Below, in pieces: positions 25,543 through 33,877 of a stretch of 39,537 bases of DNA (position 1 is its first letter; the number at the start of each line of letters is the position of its first letter). Source of the stretch: Novosphingobium sp. (lineage in GTDB: Bacteria > Pseudomonadota > Alphaproteobacteria > Sphingomonadales > Sphingomonadaceae). Location of the stretch: the NCBI GenBank assembly GCA_023266625.1, contig JAHFPT010000033.1, forward strand, positions 1 through 39,537, read 5' to 3'. The notes beneath the pieces are model-generated. The model saw only the letters and a program-made list of their open reading frames with translations, ran no database searches and had not been told where the DNA came from. The translations under genes were made by a program, and so were the position numbers.

Positions 25543-25836
25543 ATGCGCCAATATTTTCTGATCCAGTACGACCAGACCGGCAATGCCGAGTTGCGCGAGG
25601 AGAAGCGCGGCATGCATATCGCATTCCGCAAGGCGCTGGGCAATGCGCTGGCGCTGGCCGGACCTTTGCTCGACGATGACGGAACTCCGGAGGGCAGCGT
25701 CATCATTCTTGCTGCTGCCGACAAGGCAGAGGCAGAACGGATTGCGGCCAGCGATCCCTTTGTTGAAGCCGGCCTGCTGGAACTGCGCTCTGTTCAGATG
25801 ATGCGTATTGCCGCGATGATTCCGCCCTGCAGTTAG
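25543..25836 (+). CDS. YciI-like protein
   Basis: 97 aa with the YCII pattern (muconolactone-isomerase-like ferredoxin fold): YFLIQYDQT at the start, a RGMHIAFRKAL segment with the conserved His, ALAGPLLDDDG, SVIILAAADKAEAERIAASDPFVEAGLLE, and a final strand. Relatives include dehydrochlorinase-like and isomerase-like proteins; a lactone isomerase or decarboxylase role in the lower pathway is possible. An AGGTGA sequence precedes the ATG. It is the last gene of the LigJ-like operon, 46 bases after the second RraA gene. Its stop overlaps the stop of the convergent sulfatase 2 gene by three bases. Confidence 0.75.
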   Translation: MRQYFLIQYDQTGNAELREEKRGMHIAFRKALGNALALAGPLLDDDGTPEGSVIILAAADKAEAERIAASDPFVEAGLLELRSVQMMRIAAMIPPCS

Positions 25837-28253
25837 GGTCTCCTAAACGCCTGAGATGGTGTCCCACGGCGTGATATAGCCGTCGGCTTTTCGAGTTTCA
25901 CTTCGACCCGTTCGATCCGACCGGCGAACGCGCCTTCACCGGTATAATCGGGAGAGACCGGCGCACCCGTGTCGCGCCCGGTATCAAACGATTCACCAAA
26001 GCCGACTGGGATCGTAACAGTCCGCTCGATATGCCCTTGTCCCACCTGATTTCCGTCAACAAAAATGCGCATGGTACCGCCGCCGCCCGGAGTGGCACCA
26101 TCGGCGGAGAACGCGAAGCGAATTCTGGCCTTGCCAGGCGGCACAGCGTGCTCGCCAACAATACGCACCTGGTCAACTGCCGCTTCGGATCGTGCCGAGA
26201 ATACCACCGGGCGGCCATCCTTGAGATAGAAGCTCCATCCGCCGAAACGGCTGCCCACGGCGGCGATTACGCCATCGGACGCGCCAGCACCAACCACGAT
26301 GTCGGCTTCGACCGAGAAGGACTTACCGAAAAGCTGCGGGGCAGCCGTCTTGGTTACACTGACATTCGGCCCCCAGTAGGTAAAGCTTGTGCGGGTAGCC
26401 GGGTGGTTGGCAGCCGATGAATCGTTGCGCGCGCCAAAACTGTCGTCCAGCGGCAGTATCTGGTTCTTCTCGGCCTCACGCCACCACAATTGCTGAAGCT
26501 GCCTGAGGCGCCCCGGTTCCGATGCCGCCAGATCGCGCGACTGGGTGAAATCGTGCGAGAGATCGTACAGCTCCCAGCTATAGCCGGTATCGGGCGAATC
26601 GAGCTTGGCGCTGAAATCCCAGGGGGCACGGCGCGGCGTCGTGTTGGCCAGCCAGCCATCGCGATAGATCGCCCGGTTCGCAAACAGTTCATAAACCTGC
26701 GTCTTGCGCCGATCAGGTGCGGCAGCGTCGGCAAAGCTATAGGCCAGGCTGATACCATCCGTGCTTAGCTGCCTTGCCCCGTTCACGACATCTGGCTGGC
26801 GGATACCGGCTGCTTCAAGGATCGTCGGCATGATGTCGGTGACATAGCCATATTGCGGGCGGATCGCACCGCCAGCCGGGACATGTCCCCGCCATGAAAT
26901 GACCAGCCCGTTGCGCGTACCACCGAGATGTGAGGCAATCTGCTTGGTCCATTGAAAGGGAGTGTTGAGCGCCCAGCCCCAACTTGCCGGGAACAGCTCC
27001 ATCGTATTGGGTCCGCCGATCTCAGCGATCCGCGCGGCCTGTTCAGCCGTGGTTTCGCGAACGCCGTTCGCCATTTCCCCCGCTTCATTGAGCTTGCCAA
27101 CCAGCCCGCCTTCGGCGGTTGCGCCATTGTCACCCTCGATGAAGATCACCAGTGTGTTGTCGAGCTTGCCCATGCGCTCCAGCTCATCGAGCATCCGCCC
27201 GAATTGGGCGTCCTGGAATGCCAGCATGGCTGCATAGACCTCCATCATGCGGGCATCGACGCGGCGCTTGTCATCGCTGAGCGTCGACCAGGCAGGCAGC
27301 AGCGTCGGCCGGGGAGTCAGGACAGCATTCTGGGGAATGATCCCCATTTCCTTCTGGCGGCGAAATGTCTCTTCCCGCAGCGCATCCCAGCCCCCGTCGA
27401 ACCGTCCCTTGAATCGCGCAATCCAGTCGGCAGGAGCCTGATGCGGAGAATGCGCCGTTCCGGGCGCAAAATAGACAAAGAATGGTTTCTCCGGAGCGGC
27501 TGCGTCCTGATTGTGAAGCCAGTCAATAGCGTCATCGGCAAGATCGCGGTCGAGGATATAACTTGCCGACCGGCGCGACATGTCTACTGGTATGGTATTG
27601 CGATAGAGGCGCGGCTCGAACTGGTTGATGGCCCCGCCGATGAAACCGTAAAAATACTCAAAACCCAGGGCATTTGGCCAGAGGTCGAATGGCCCGGCAG
27701 CTGACGTCTCCTTGCGCGGCACATTGTGATGCTTGCCAAAGAATGCCGTATTGTAGCCATTGTCCTTCAGCACTTCGGCAATCGAGGCGGCGCTCCTGGG
27801 GATCCTGGCCGAATAGCCCGGATAATCGCTGGCGAGATCGACAATCGAGCCGGTTCCCACTCTGTGGGGATTGCGGCCGGTCAGCAAAGCCGCCCTGGTA
27901 GGAGAGCACATCGCTGCCGTCTGGAAGCGATTGTAGCGCACCCCCATGCGCGCGAGACGATCAAGGTTGGGAGTCGGGATCGGCCCGCCAAAAGCAGACG
28001 ATGCCCCGAAGCCGACATCGTCGGTCATCACCAGCAGCACATTCGGCGCTCCGGCAGGTGCCTTGACGGGTGCCACTGCGGCGGGAACAGATTGTGCGGC
28101 GGTCCTGCCGATCTTTCCGGCAAAGGGCACCGGTGGGCGCGGCAAGATGGAGCCGTCCGCCGGTTCGGCTTGCTTCGCTTGCAATGGCAACGAGGCCGCC
28201 AGTCCAGCCGATGCGAGAAACAATGCGATCCAGTGCCGCACAACATTCGACAT
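25833..28253 (-). CDS. Exported arylsulfatase, Cys-type (sulfatase 2)
   Basis: 806 aa. A signal peptide is clear (about residues 1-26, ending LPLQA). The signature CSPTR is at 116-120 in MCSPTRAALLTGR. Metal and sulfate contacts are visible in MTDDVGFG, GKHHN, APGTAHSPHQAP and EGDNGA. The C-terminal ~170 residues form the beta-rich domain also found in sulfatase 1. The two proteins share domain order and many motifs, but differ in length and in central loops (for example ETSAAGPFDLWP here), so they may have different substrates. Like sulfatase 1 it needs formylglycine maturation from a gene not in this window. A GAGAAG sequence precedes the ATG. It stands beside the TonB receptor gene, on the same strand. 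Confidence 0.9.
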   Translation of the reverse strand: MSNVVRHWIALFLASAGLAASLPLQAKQAEPADGSILPRPPVPFAGKIGRTAAQSVPAAVAPVKAPAGAPNVLLVMTDDVGFGASSAFGGPIPTPNLDRLARMGVRYNRFQTAAMCSPTRAALLTGRNPHRVGTGSIVDLASDYPGYSARIPRSAASIAEVLKDNGYNTAFFGKHHNVPRKETSAAGPFDLWPNALGFEYFYGFIGGAINQFEPRLYRNTIPVDMSRRSASYILDRDLADDAIDWLHNQDAAAPEKPFFVYFAPGTAHSPHQAPADWIARFKGRFDGGWDALREETFRRQKEMGIIPQNAVLTPRPTLLPAWSTLSDDKRRVDARMMEVYAAMLAFQDAQFGRMLDELERMGKLDNTLVIFIEGDNGATAEGGLVGKLNEAGEMANGVRETTAEQAARIAEIGGPNTMELFPASWGWALNTPFQWTKQIASHLGGTRNGLVISWRGHVPAGGAIRPQYGYVTDIMPTILEAAGIRQPDVVNGARQLSTDGISLAYSFADAAAPDRRKTQVYELFANRAIYRDGWLANTTPRRAPWDFSAKLDSPDTGYSWELYDLSHDFTQSRDLAASEPGRLRQLQQLWWREAEKNQILPLDDSFGARNDSSAANHPATRTSFTYWGPNVSVTKTAAPQLFGKSFSVEADIVVGAGASDGVIAAVGSRFGGWSFYLKDGRPVVFSARSEAAVDQVRIVGEHAVPPGKARIRFAFSADGATPGGGGTMRIFVDGNQVGQGHIERTVTIPVGFGESFDTGRDTGAPVSPDYTGEGAFAGRIERVEVKLEKPTAISRRGTPSQAFRRP

Positions 28254-28291
28254 GGCTTCTCGGCCTCTACCTGAGTTAGATAAATCGTACT

Positions 28292-28303
28292 GCGTCTACA
28301 CGC
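28292..28303 (-). promoter_or_regulatory. GTAGAC-containing inverted repeat before sulfatase 2
   Basis: GCGT and ACGC arms around a central GTAG (minus-strand reading GCGTGTAGACGC), 39 bases upstream of the sulfatase start. It shares TGTAGAC with the sites at 9399 and 33796, a short match that could be chance. Confidence 0.3.
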
Positions 28304-28406
28304 AATTCAACCGCCCACCACCACTTGCCAGGGCGAAAACTGGTAGAACCGGCAAGCAGACAGGCGCTTCCCCGGTCCAAGAGAAGCGCCTTCCTAGCTA
28401 GATCGG

Positions 28407-30797
28407 TCAGAACTTCACACGAACCCGCGCGCCGAATGTCCGTGGCGGAGCGATTTGCCCGACGACTGCATCACTCAGCGCAGCCGATTGGACGCCGCCG
28501 GTATAGACCGGCGTATTGCCGATATTCCTGATAAATGCGCTGACCAGGAAGCGGCTGTTTTCCGACGTCCAGGTGAGCGAGGCATTGAACAGCTGGTATG
28601 ACTTGGCGCGCGACAAGGCAGTGAAGTTGTTAGACAGGAAATAGCTCGACGAGAACGTCATGTCCGCATTGAAGGCGAGGCTCCCGGAACCGCTAAGCGA
28701 CTGCACATGCTCGTATGCGATTCTTCCCGACCACATCGGTGCCCGCACCAGCGGGTAGCCGCTGCAATCGCGTGTTGTTGTCGTGCCTGAAACGGCCGTA
28801 CCGCAATTGATCGTGGGATCGGCAGCGCCGGTATAGCTGTAAACGTAGCTGTCATATTTGGAGTGAAGATATTCAGCCTCTGCAGACAGCGTATCGTTGG
28901 GAGAAAGCTGGCCCACTATGCTCGCGTCCATGCCATACATCGTCACCTTGCCGGCATTTTGCGTGACCAGCACATTGCCGATCGGCAACAGCGCCAGGAA
29001 GGTTTCCTGCTTGTCCTTGTAGTCCCAATAAAACGCTTCGACGTTCACTTGCAGGCGATTGTCCAGGAAACGGTTTTTGGAACCGATCTGGTAGGCCACC
29101 AGCCGTTCCGGCTTATAGCTGTTGCCCGGGGCGACATTGGCATAGAAACCGCCTGCCTTGAAACCGCTGGCTACGGTTGCATAAAGCATCGATTGCGGCG
29201 CGACGTCATATTCCAGGCCAACCCGGAAATTGGTGGCATGGTCAACTCTATCTCCCGAAATCGTTACACCGGTAACGGGAAAGACAGCGTCAGTTCGATA
29301 GACCGGGAACTGCGGTATCGGGCCGAACACACTCCCGGTATAACCGACAACGATCTTCTTTTCCCAAGTATAGCGAACGCCGCCAATCAGGCGAAGCTGT
29401 TCATTTAGGCTGTAATTGGCTTCGCCGAAGATCGCCCAGGTTCGGTCATCGCGCCGCGGGCTGACGCTGGCATTGACGAAAGAACCTGGTGGAATCGGGA
29501 TGCGACTCTGCGCTTCATCGTTCACATTTTCGCGCGATCCGAAGGCACCGACCACCCACTTGAATGCGGATGCATCGGGCGACGACAGGCGCGCCTCCAT
29601 CGACAGCTGGCTGCTCTTGGTCCGCTGGAAGCTGGCCACAACCAGTGCGGCGCGGTTCAGGGAAGTCGCGTCCGATTCAACATAACTCGGCAACAAGGTA
29701 AGCGTTGCCCAACCCATCTTGTGCTCAAACGTCGCAGAAAGACCATAGACATTGATATCCTGGAATGCGTCACGCTTGAGCAGCGGGCCTGCAGTCGGAT
29801 TGGTTGCAGTGACCCGTGCAACCATCGCCGGGTCGGTCGGACCAGCCCAGGGATTGGATGGCGGCGCAACCGGTGATGTCGTGGTTGAGCCGTCGAATCG
29901 CCTGGCGATCACTGCTGCGGTACCGATTCCACCCAAATGCGAATAGAAACCTGAAACCAGCAGCGAGGTGTCGGTGCTTGGAGCGATCAGCACCTGCGCC
30001 CGGACACCCCAAGTCTTTTCATCGTTATAGCCATCGGTGAGATAGCCGTCGCGATCAACCACCTGTCCTGACAGGCGGAAAGCCACCTTGTCGCTGGCAG
30101 CGAGATTGAGTGCCGCGGTGCCGCGCAGCGCCTTATAGTCCCCGGCCTCGAACTCCGCGAAACCGCCGGTCTCGAACTTCGGTTTCGCGGCGATCAGGTT
30201 GATTGCACCCGACGAGGCATTGCGCCCATACAGGGTTCCCTGCGGGCCCTTCAGCACCTCGATCCGCTCGAGATCGTAGAACGAGCCGCTGGCCTGATAG
30301 GATTTTGGATAATAAATGCCATCGACATTGATCGCGATAGCCGGATCGGTTGCCGCGTTGATCGTGCGATCACCGACGCCCCTGATCGAGACTTGCAACT
30401 GCGGACCGTTGCGCGAAATGGTCAACCCCGGCACCAGCTTCTGCAATGCCGCCGCGTCAGAAACGCCCTGACGCGCCAGTTCTTCTGCACCGACCGCCGC
30501 AATGGCGCGCGATTCTTTCTGAAGATTCTCGGAGCGCCGCGACGCTGTTACGATGATGTCCGAAAGCCCAGTATCGCTTCCGCTTGAGGAAGCGGCTTCA
30601 CCGCCTGTTCCCTGAGCCCAAGTCGGCGCAGCGGAAAAGCCGAGCGCCAGAGCAAGGATCGGCAACGATGCACCGATACGGACCGACCGCTTGCGGATGG
30701 GCATTGCTGCGTGACCGCAATTTATTTCCGTCACATTGTCATCAGCCGCCGCAAAGGACGCCGGGCCGGTCGAGCGGGCTCGATTTATAAAGCTCAA
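28407..30797 (-). CDS. TonB-dependent outer membrane receptor
   Basis: 796 aa from a TTG at 30797 that has a strong GGGAGG ribosome binding site; an ATG at 30704 (M32) starts directly before the signal peptide (PIRKRSVRIG then a hydrophobic run ending TWAQ) but has no such signal. After the TonB box region SDIIVTASRR come the plug landmarks LQVSIRGVGD, NVDGIYY, and LERIEVLKGPQGTLYGRN. The remaining ~600 residues are the alternating strands of the barrel, ending with a Phe (ARVRVKF). Such receptors import scarce compounds through the outer membrane with TonB/ExbBD energy. In a catabolic cluster the ligand may be the aromatic compound or its sulfate ester. The length and plug match the sphingomonad catabolic receptor type. 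Confidence 0.9.
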   Translation of the reverse strand: MSFINRARSTGPASFAAADDNVTEINCGHAAMPIRKRSVRIGASLPILALALGFSAAPTWAQGTGGEAASSSGSDTGLSDIIVTASRRSENLQKESRAIAAVGAEELARQGVSDAAALQKLVPGLTISRNGPQLQVSIRGVGDRTINAATDPAIAINVDGIYYPKSYQASGSFYDLERIEVLKGPQGTLYGRNASSGAINLIAAKPKFETGGFAEFEAGDYKALRGTAALNLAASDKVAFRLSGQVVDRDGYLTDGYNDEKTWGVRAQVLIAPSTDTSLLVSGFYSHLGGIGTAAVIARRFDGSTTTSPVAPPSNPWAGPTDPAMVARVTATNPTAGPLLKRDAFQDINVYGLSATFEHKMGWATLTLLPSYVESDATSLNRAALVVASFQRTKSSQLSMEARLSSPDASAFKWVVGAFGSRENVNDEAQSRIPIPPGSFVNASVSPRRDDRTWAIFGEANYSLNEQLRLIGGVRYTWEKKIVVGYTGSVFGPIPQFPVYRTDAVFPVTGVTISGDRVDHATNFRVGLEYDVAPQSMLYATVASGFKAGGFYANVAPGNSYKPERLVAYQIGSKNRFLDNRLQVNVEAFYWDYKDKQETFLALLPIGNVLVTQNAGKVTMYGMDASIVGQLSPNDTLSAEAEYLHSKYDSYVYSYTGAADPTINCGTAVSGTTTTRDCSGYPLVRAPMWSGRIAYEHVQSLSGSGSLAFNADMTFSSSYFLSNNFTALSRAKSYQLFNASLTWTSENSRFLVSAFIRNIGNTPVYTGGVQSAALSDAVVGQIAPPRTFGARVRVKF

Positions 30798-30864
30798 TTT
30801 TGCCTCCCTAGTTTTCAGTCCGATCAGACTTCACCTTGCCCTGCCCGATAAATAGAATATGCAT

Positions 30865-30874
30865 ATATGTCTAC
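30865..30874 (-). promoter_or_regulatory. GTAGACATAT motif before the TonB receptor gene
   Basis: On the minus strand the ten bases GTAGACATAT are identical to 33797-33806 and match 9400-9409 at nine of ten positions. TAGACA could be a -35 box with TATCGG 17 bases downstream; it lies about 70 bases before the receptor start. Confidence 0.45.
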
Positions 30875-31067
30875 TGATATTTTATGCTAAATCGCTAGGC
30901 GGCTGGTAGATGTCTGAAAATCCAGAGCATCCAGGCATGTCGCGCCGCCGGGACGGCGGCACCTGCGTTCATGAGTCTGTGCGGAATCAGTATGAAATCT
31001 GCCGAAACATCCGATGCGCAATCAGCCGTATCGACACCGGCACCCGTGGTTCGCTTGCAGCATGCAG

Positions 31068-32465
31068 CTATTTGCTCGATTGCATCGGCGAATCGCCGTC
31101 AGGTACAAATGGCCAGAGAACCGCCAGCAACCCGCAAAGGGCAATTCCTGCGGCAGCCCAAAATGCCCGGTTGAGCGATACGAAGGGATCACCGCCGCTC
31201 CCACCGATCGCCAGAACCATCACCGATCCCAAGGCAATGCCGAGTTGCTGGCAAGTGAATGCCAGAGCCGAGACCGCACCCTGCTGATGCGACGGCTGCG
31301 GCCCAACGATGACCGCCGTGAGCATCATCACGGTGAAAATGCTGCCCGCCGCTCCCAGAAGCATCGGAAGCATGACATTACCCGGATAACCATGACCGGC
31401 ACTCATGAAGCCATTGGCGAAAAGTCCGCCGATCAGCAAAGCCAATCCGATCTGCACATTGCGCGACAGCGCGAAGCGGCCCATGAACCAGCCCGTCAGT
31501 TGACCCATAACGGTTGCCGAAAGCGCGTGCGGCAACATCCCCAGCCCCGCTTGCGCAGCCGACCAGTGCATGCCGCGCTGCATGACCATCCCCGGCAGGA
31601 TGAACAGTGCAGAAGAGGCTGCCATCGCCGCCATCATGGCGATAATGGCTGGCTTGACCCCCGAATAAGAAAAAGCATCAAGCGGCAACAGGGGTGAATT
31701 TGCCCGCCGCTGGGAGCGGATGAAGAGCATCGCCAATACGAGACCGGTCCCGCCGAGAATCAGACGCGGCACCGCGCCCTCCACCAGTCCCGATCCGCCG
31801 GAAATCGCTGTGACGAGTGCAACAAGTGCCGCAACAACAAGCGCGGCTCCGGCAAAATCGAATCGCTGCCCGACAGCCGGTCGCCCGCCCGGAAAGATCA
31901 GCCGGACAAAGAGAAGCAACGTGGCCATGAGCAAGGCTGTGAGCAAAAAGGCCGAGCGCCACCCCAGATGGGTTGCCAGCCAGCCTTCTAGACCCGGCCC
32001 GACCAGCAGGGAAAGCCCTTGCACCATACCGAAAACCCCGAAAGCACGATGGCGCGGTGGCCCATCGGGAATGGCGGTGGTAATGATCGAAAAGTTTGCC
32101 GGGATCATGATCGCCGCACCAAGCCCGAAGATCAGTCGGCCCAGCAACAGAACAGCAAAGCTTGGCGCAAATCCGGCAATCAATGAGCCCGATGCGGCAA
32201 TGGCAAGGCCCACGGAGACACTCGTCCGCCGCCCGAATATGTCGGCAAGACGTCCGCCGATCAGCATCATGCTGGCGATAACCAGGGCAGGAAAGCTGAC
32301 AAGCCGGCTGAGTGTGATGGCACTGACTGCAAAATCCTGCCCGATCGAGGGCAGCAACACCCCCATCGCGACCAGATCGACAGTCATCATCATCTGAACG
32401 CCGCCGACGACCAGCGTCAGTGGGAGATAATTGACCGAGCCACTCGTATCCTCAGACGATTTCAT
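31068..32465 (-). CDS. MFS transporter, DHA2-like (14-helix type)
   Basis: 465 aa from the ATG at 32465 with AAGGGA seven bases before; the frame is open 108 bases further upstream, into the preceding SnoaL-like gene, without a good signal. It is nearly all membrane helix. Features are MTVDLVAMGVLLPSIGQDF in helix 1, GGRLADIFGRRTSV (the A motif) after helix 2, and GRLIFGLGAAIMIPANFSIITTAIP in helix 4 to 5. The C-terminal half is Met- and Gly-rich with HQQGAVSALAFTCQQLGIALG, usual in DHA2 drug or metabolite exporters. The substrate is unknown. It follows the tandem SnoaL-like gene (51-base gap) and is read in the same direction, like the doxX/SnoaL/MFS set at 9553-11940. Confidence 0.8.
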   Translation of the reverse strand: MKSSEDTSGSVNYLPLTLVVGGVQMMMTVDLVAMGVLLPSIGQDFAVSAITLSRLVSFPALVIASMMLIGGRLADIFGRRTSVSVGLAIAASGSLIAGFAPSFAVLLLGRLIFGLGAAIMIPANFSIITTAIPDGPPRHRAFGVFGMVQGLSLLVGPGLEGWLATHLGWRSAFLLTALLMATLLLFVRLIFPGGRPAVGQRFDFAGAALVVAALVALVTAISGGSGLVEGAVPRLILGGTGLVLAMLFIRSQRRANSPLLPLDAFSYSGVKPAIIAMMAAMAASSALFILPGMVMQRGMHWSAAQAGLGMLPHALSATVMGQLTGWFMGRFALSRNVQIGLALLIGGLFANGFMSAGHGYPGNVMLPMLLGAAGSIFTVMMLTAVIVGPQPSHQQGAVSALAFTCQQLGIALGSVMVLAIGGSGGDPFVSLNRAFWAAAGIALCGLLAVLWPFVPDGDSPMQSSK

Positions 32466-32515
32466 ATTCCGATCCCTTGATTTCCAGCAAGTCTTGCCGC
32501 GCAGCAGTTGCCGCC

Positions 32516-33502
32516 TCACCACATTTCGTGGCGATTGGCTGTCTCGCGGGGAACTGGCTGGCGGAGATCCCAATGTTCGGAAATCCGGCCATCTCTGACG
32601 CGGAATATGTCAACGTTGGCGGTGCGAAGGCCTTTGGCCGGATAGTAGGTCAGCCGGTGCTGAAGGACATAGTCGCCCTCGGCAATCGTCCGCATCGGTC
32701 CCATTAGCGGCATTGTCGTGCGTCCCTTGCCGAACTCCCTGCCCAGATAGGCCAGCGCGCCAGCCGGACCATCGCCGATCTCGGGGCTGTGCTGACGGTA
32801 GTCCGGTGTAAGCCAGCGCGAAATTGCCGCAGCGACATCGCCTCCGCGCAAGGCCAGTGCATAGTCGGAGACGACCCTGAGCGAGGCAAGCCGGTCCGCT
32901 GTCCTGTCAGGCAGCCCGCACGCAGGCGCGGCTATAGTGCTGCCAGCCGCACGGGCGCTTGCATAGTCTTCACCCTTGCCGCAGCCCATGCCATTGTTAT
33001 GCGCCATAGCCTGAGGGCGCGGCTGAATCACATCCCAGTGCTCAACGATTCTGCCATTGGCCACGCGCCAGATATCGACAAATACGCGCCCGGGATCGTT
33101 AGGTCCGACGAACAGTTGATGGTGCAGTGCAAACAGATCGCCATCAACCAGCAGAATATTGTCGACATTGGCCCAGCGGGAAAGCACAGAACCGCGACGC
33201 GCTTTGCGGTCGAAGAAGGTCCGATGCGCGGCGACGCCGTCGCCGATCTCCGGATTGTGCTGCACAAAATCGGGGGCAGCAAAATGCTCATAGGCGCCGC
33301 CCATGTCGCCATTGACGAACATGCGGGTAAGAAAGGCCATCGCCAGCGCACGGGTCTGCCGGGTTTGCGCCTGATGATCGGCTGGCTGATGATTGGCGGA
33401 TTGCCGAACAGGACTGGCACCGGCACCTGCCAGCAAGCTGCCATGCGCTGCCGGGAGCAGCGTCAGACACAGGACCGCCGCACCCCATTTCAACGGGTTC
33501 AC
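32516..33502 (-). CDS. Exported protein with two SnoaL-like (NTF2-fold) domains
   Basis: 328 aa. A signal peptide is likely (about residues 1-26, GAAVLCLTLLPAAHG). Two SnoaL-like domains follow. The first covers about 45-165 (YEHFAAPDFVQHNPEIGDG, then FVDIWRVANGRIVEHWDVIQ). The second covers about 205-320 (SRWLTPDYRQHSPEIGDG, then VDIFRVRDGRISEHWDLRQ). The internal repeat of QHNPEIGDG/QHSPEIGDG and EHWD shows a fused duplication. Similar proteins with unknown function are common in proteobacteria; a periplasmic hydratase or binding role is a guess. The single-domain protein at 10061 has the same EHWD ending. Confidence 0.75.
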   Translation of the reverse strand: MNPLKWGAAVLCLTLLPAAHGSLLAGAGASPVRQSANHQPADHQAQTRQTRALAMAFLTRMFVNGDMGGAYEHFAAPDFVQHNPEIGDGVAAHRTFFDRKARRGSVLSRWANVDNILLVDGDLFALHHQLFVGPNDPGRVFVDIWRVANGRIVEHWDVIQPRPQAMAHNNGMGCGKGEDYASARAAGSTIAAPACGLPDRTADRLASLRVVSDYALALRGGDVAAAISRWLTPDYRQHSPEIGDGPAGALAYLGREFGKGRTTMPLMGPMRTIAEGDYVLQHRLTYYPAKGLRTANVDIFRVRDGRISEHWDLRQPVPRETANRHEMW

Positions 33503-33698
33503 GTCACAACCCTTCGAATCAGCGTCCGCCGGACGTCTCCTCTACGACCAATCCAGACATACCCCTGCATCACCCGCCGCTCCGATCCATATTTGCTATA
33601 CTAAATCATATATTATACCAGGCGTCTATAGCGTCAATGACGGGAAATCATCAACCTAGAAATTTGGCATTCCCGCTCAGAATTATCTCATAAAAGTC

Positions 33699-33718
33699 CA
33701 TATATATAGATATATGGT
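33699..33718. promoter_or_regulatory. AT-rich inverted repeat
   Basis: CCATATAT and ATATATGG are exact 8-base arms around ATAG. Its position between divergent genes suits an operator; no similar repeat was found elsewhere in the window by eye. Confidence 0.35.
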
Positions 33719-33796
33719 GACAGTCGGCAGAGCCGCATACGCAGAAAAATCCGTCGAAGAGGGCATTGCCACCACCTAGCCATATAATACTTTTTT

Positions 33797-33806
33797 GTAG
33801 ACATAT
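33797..33806 (+). promoter_or_regulatory. GTAGACATAT motif before the SDR gene
   Basis: Identical to the ten bases before the TonB receptor gene (30865-30874, other strand) and nine of ten matching 9400-9409. The longer stretch 33788-33807 agrees with 9391-9410 at 17 of 20 positions. It lies about 70 bases before the start of the SDR gene. Confidence 0.45.
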
Positions 33807-33877
33807 TTCTAGTGACAATGCTAATCAACCCTATCAGGCGCGAGCTTCAATCGCGACAAATGCGGAGTGGGCAGGAT

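Larger units (their letters stand above)
33503..33877. promoter_or_regulatory. Divergent AT-rich promoter region between SnoaL-like and SDR genes
   Basis: 375 bases with no gene, AT-rich compared with the flanks. It holds an inverted repeat CCATATAT-ATAG-ATATATGG (33699-33718) and the TTGTAGACATAT site (33795-33806), which matches sites before the doxX operon and the TonB receptor. It probably contains promoters for both directions; I cannot place them with certainty. Confidence 0.5.
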
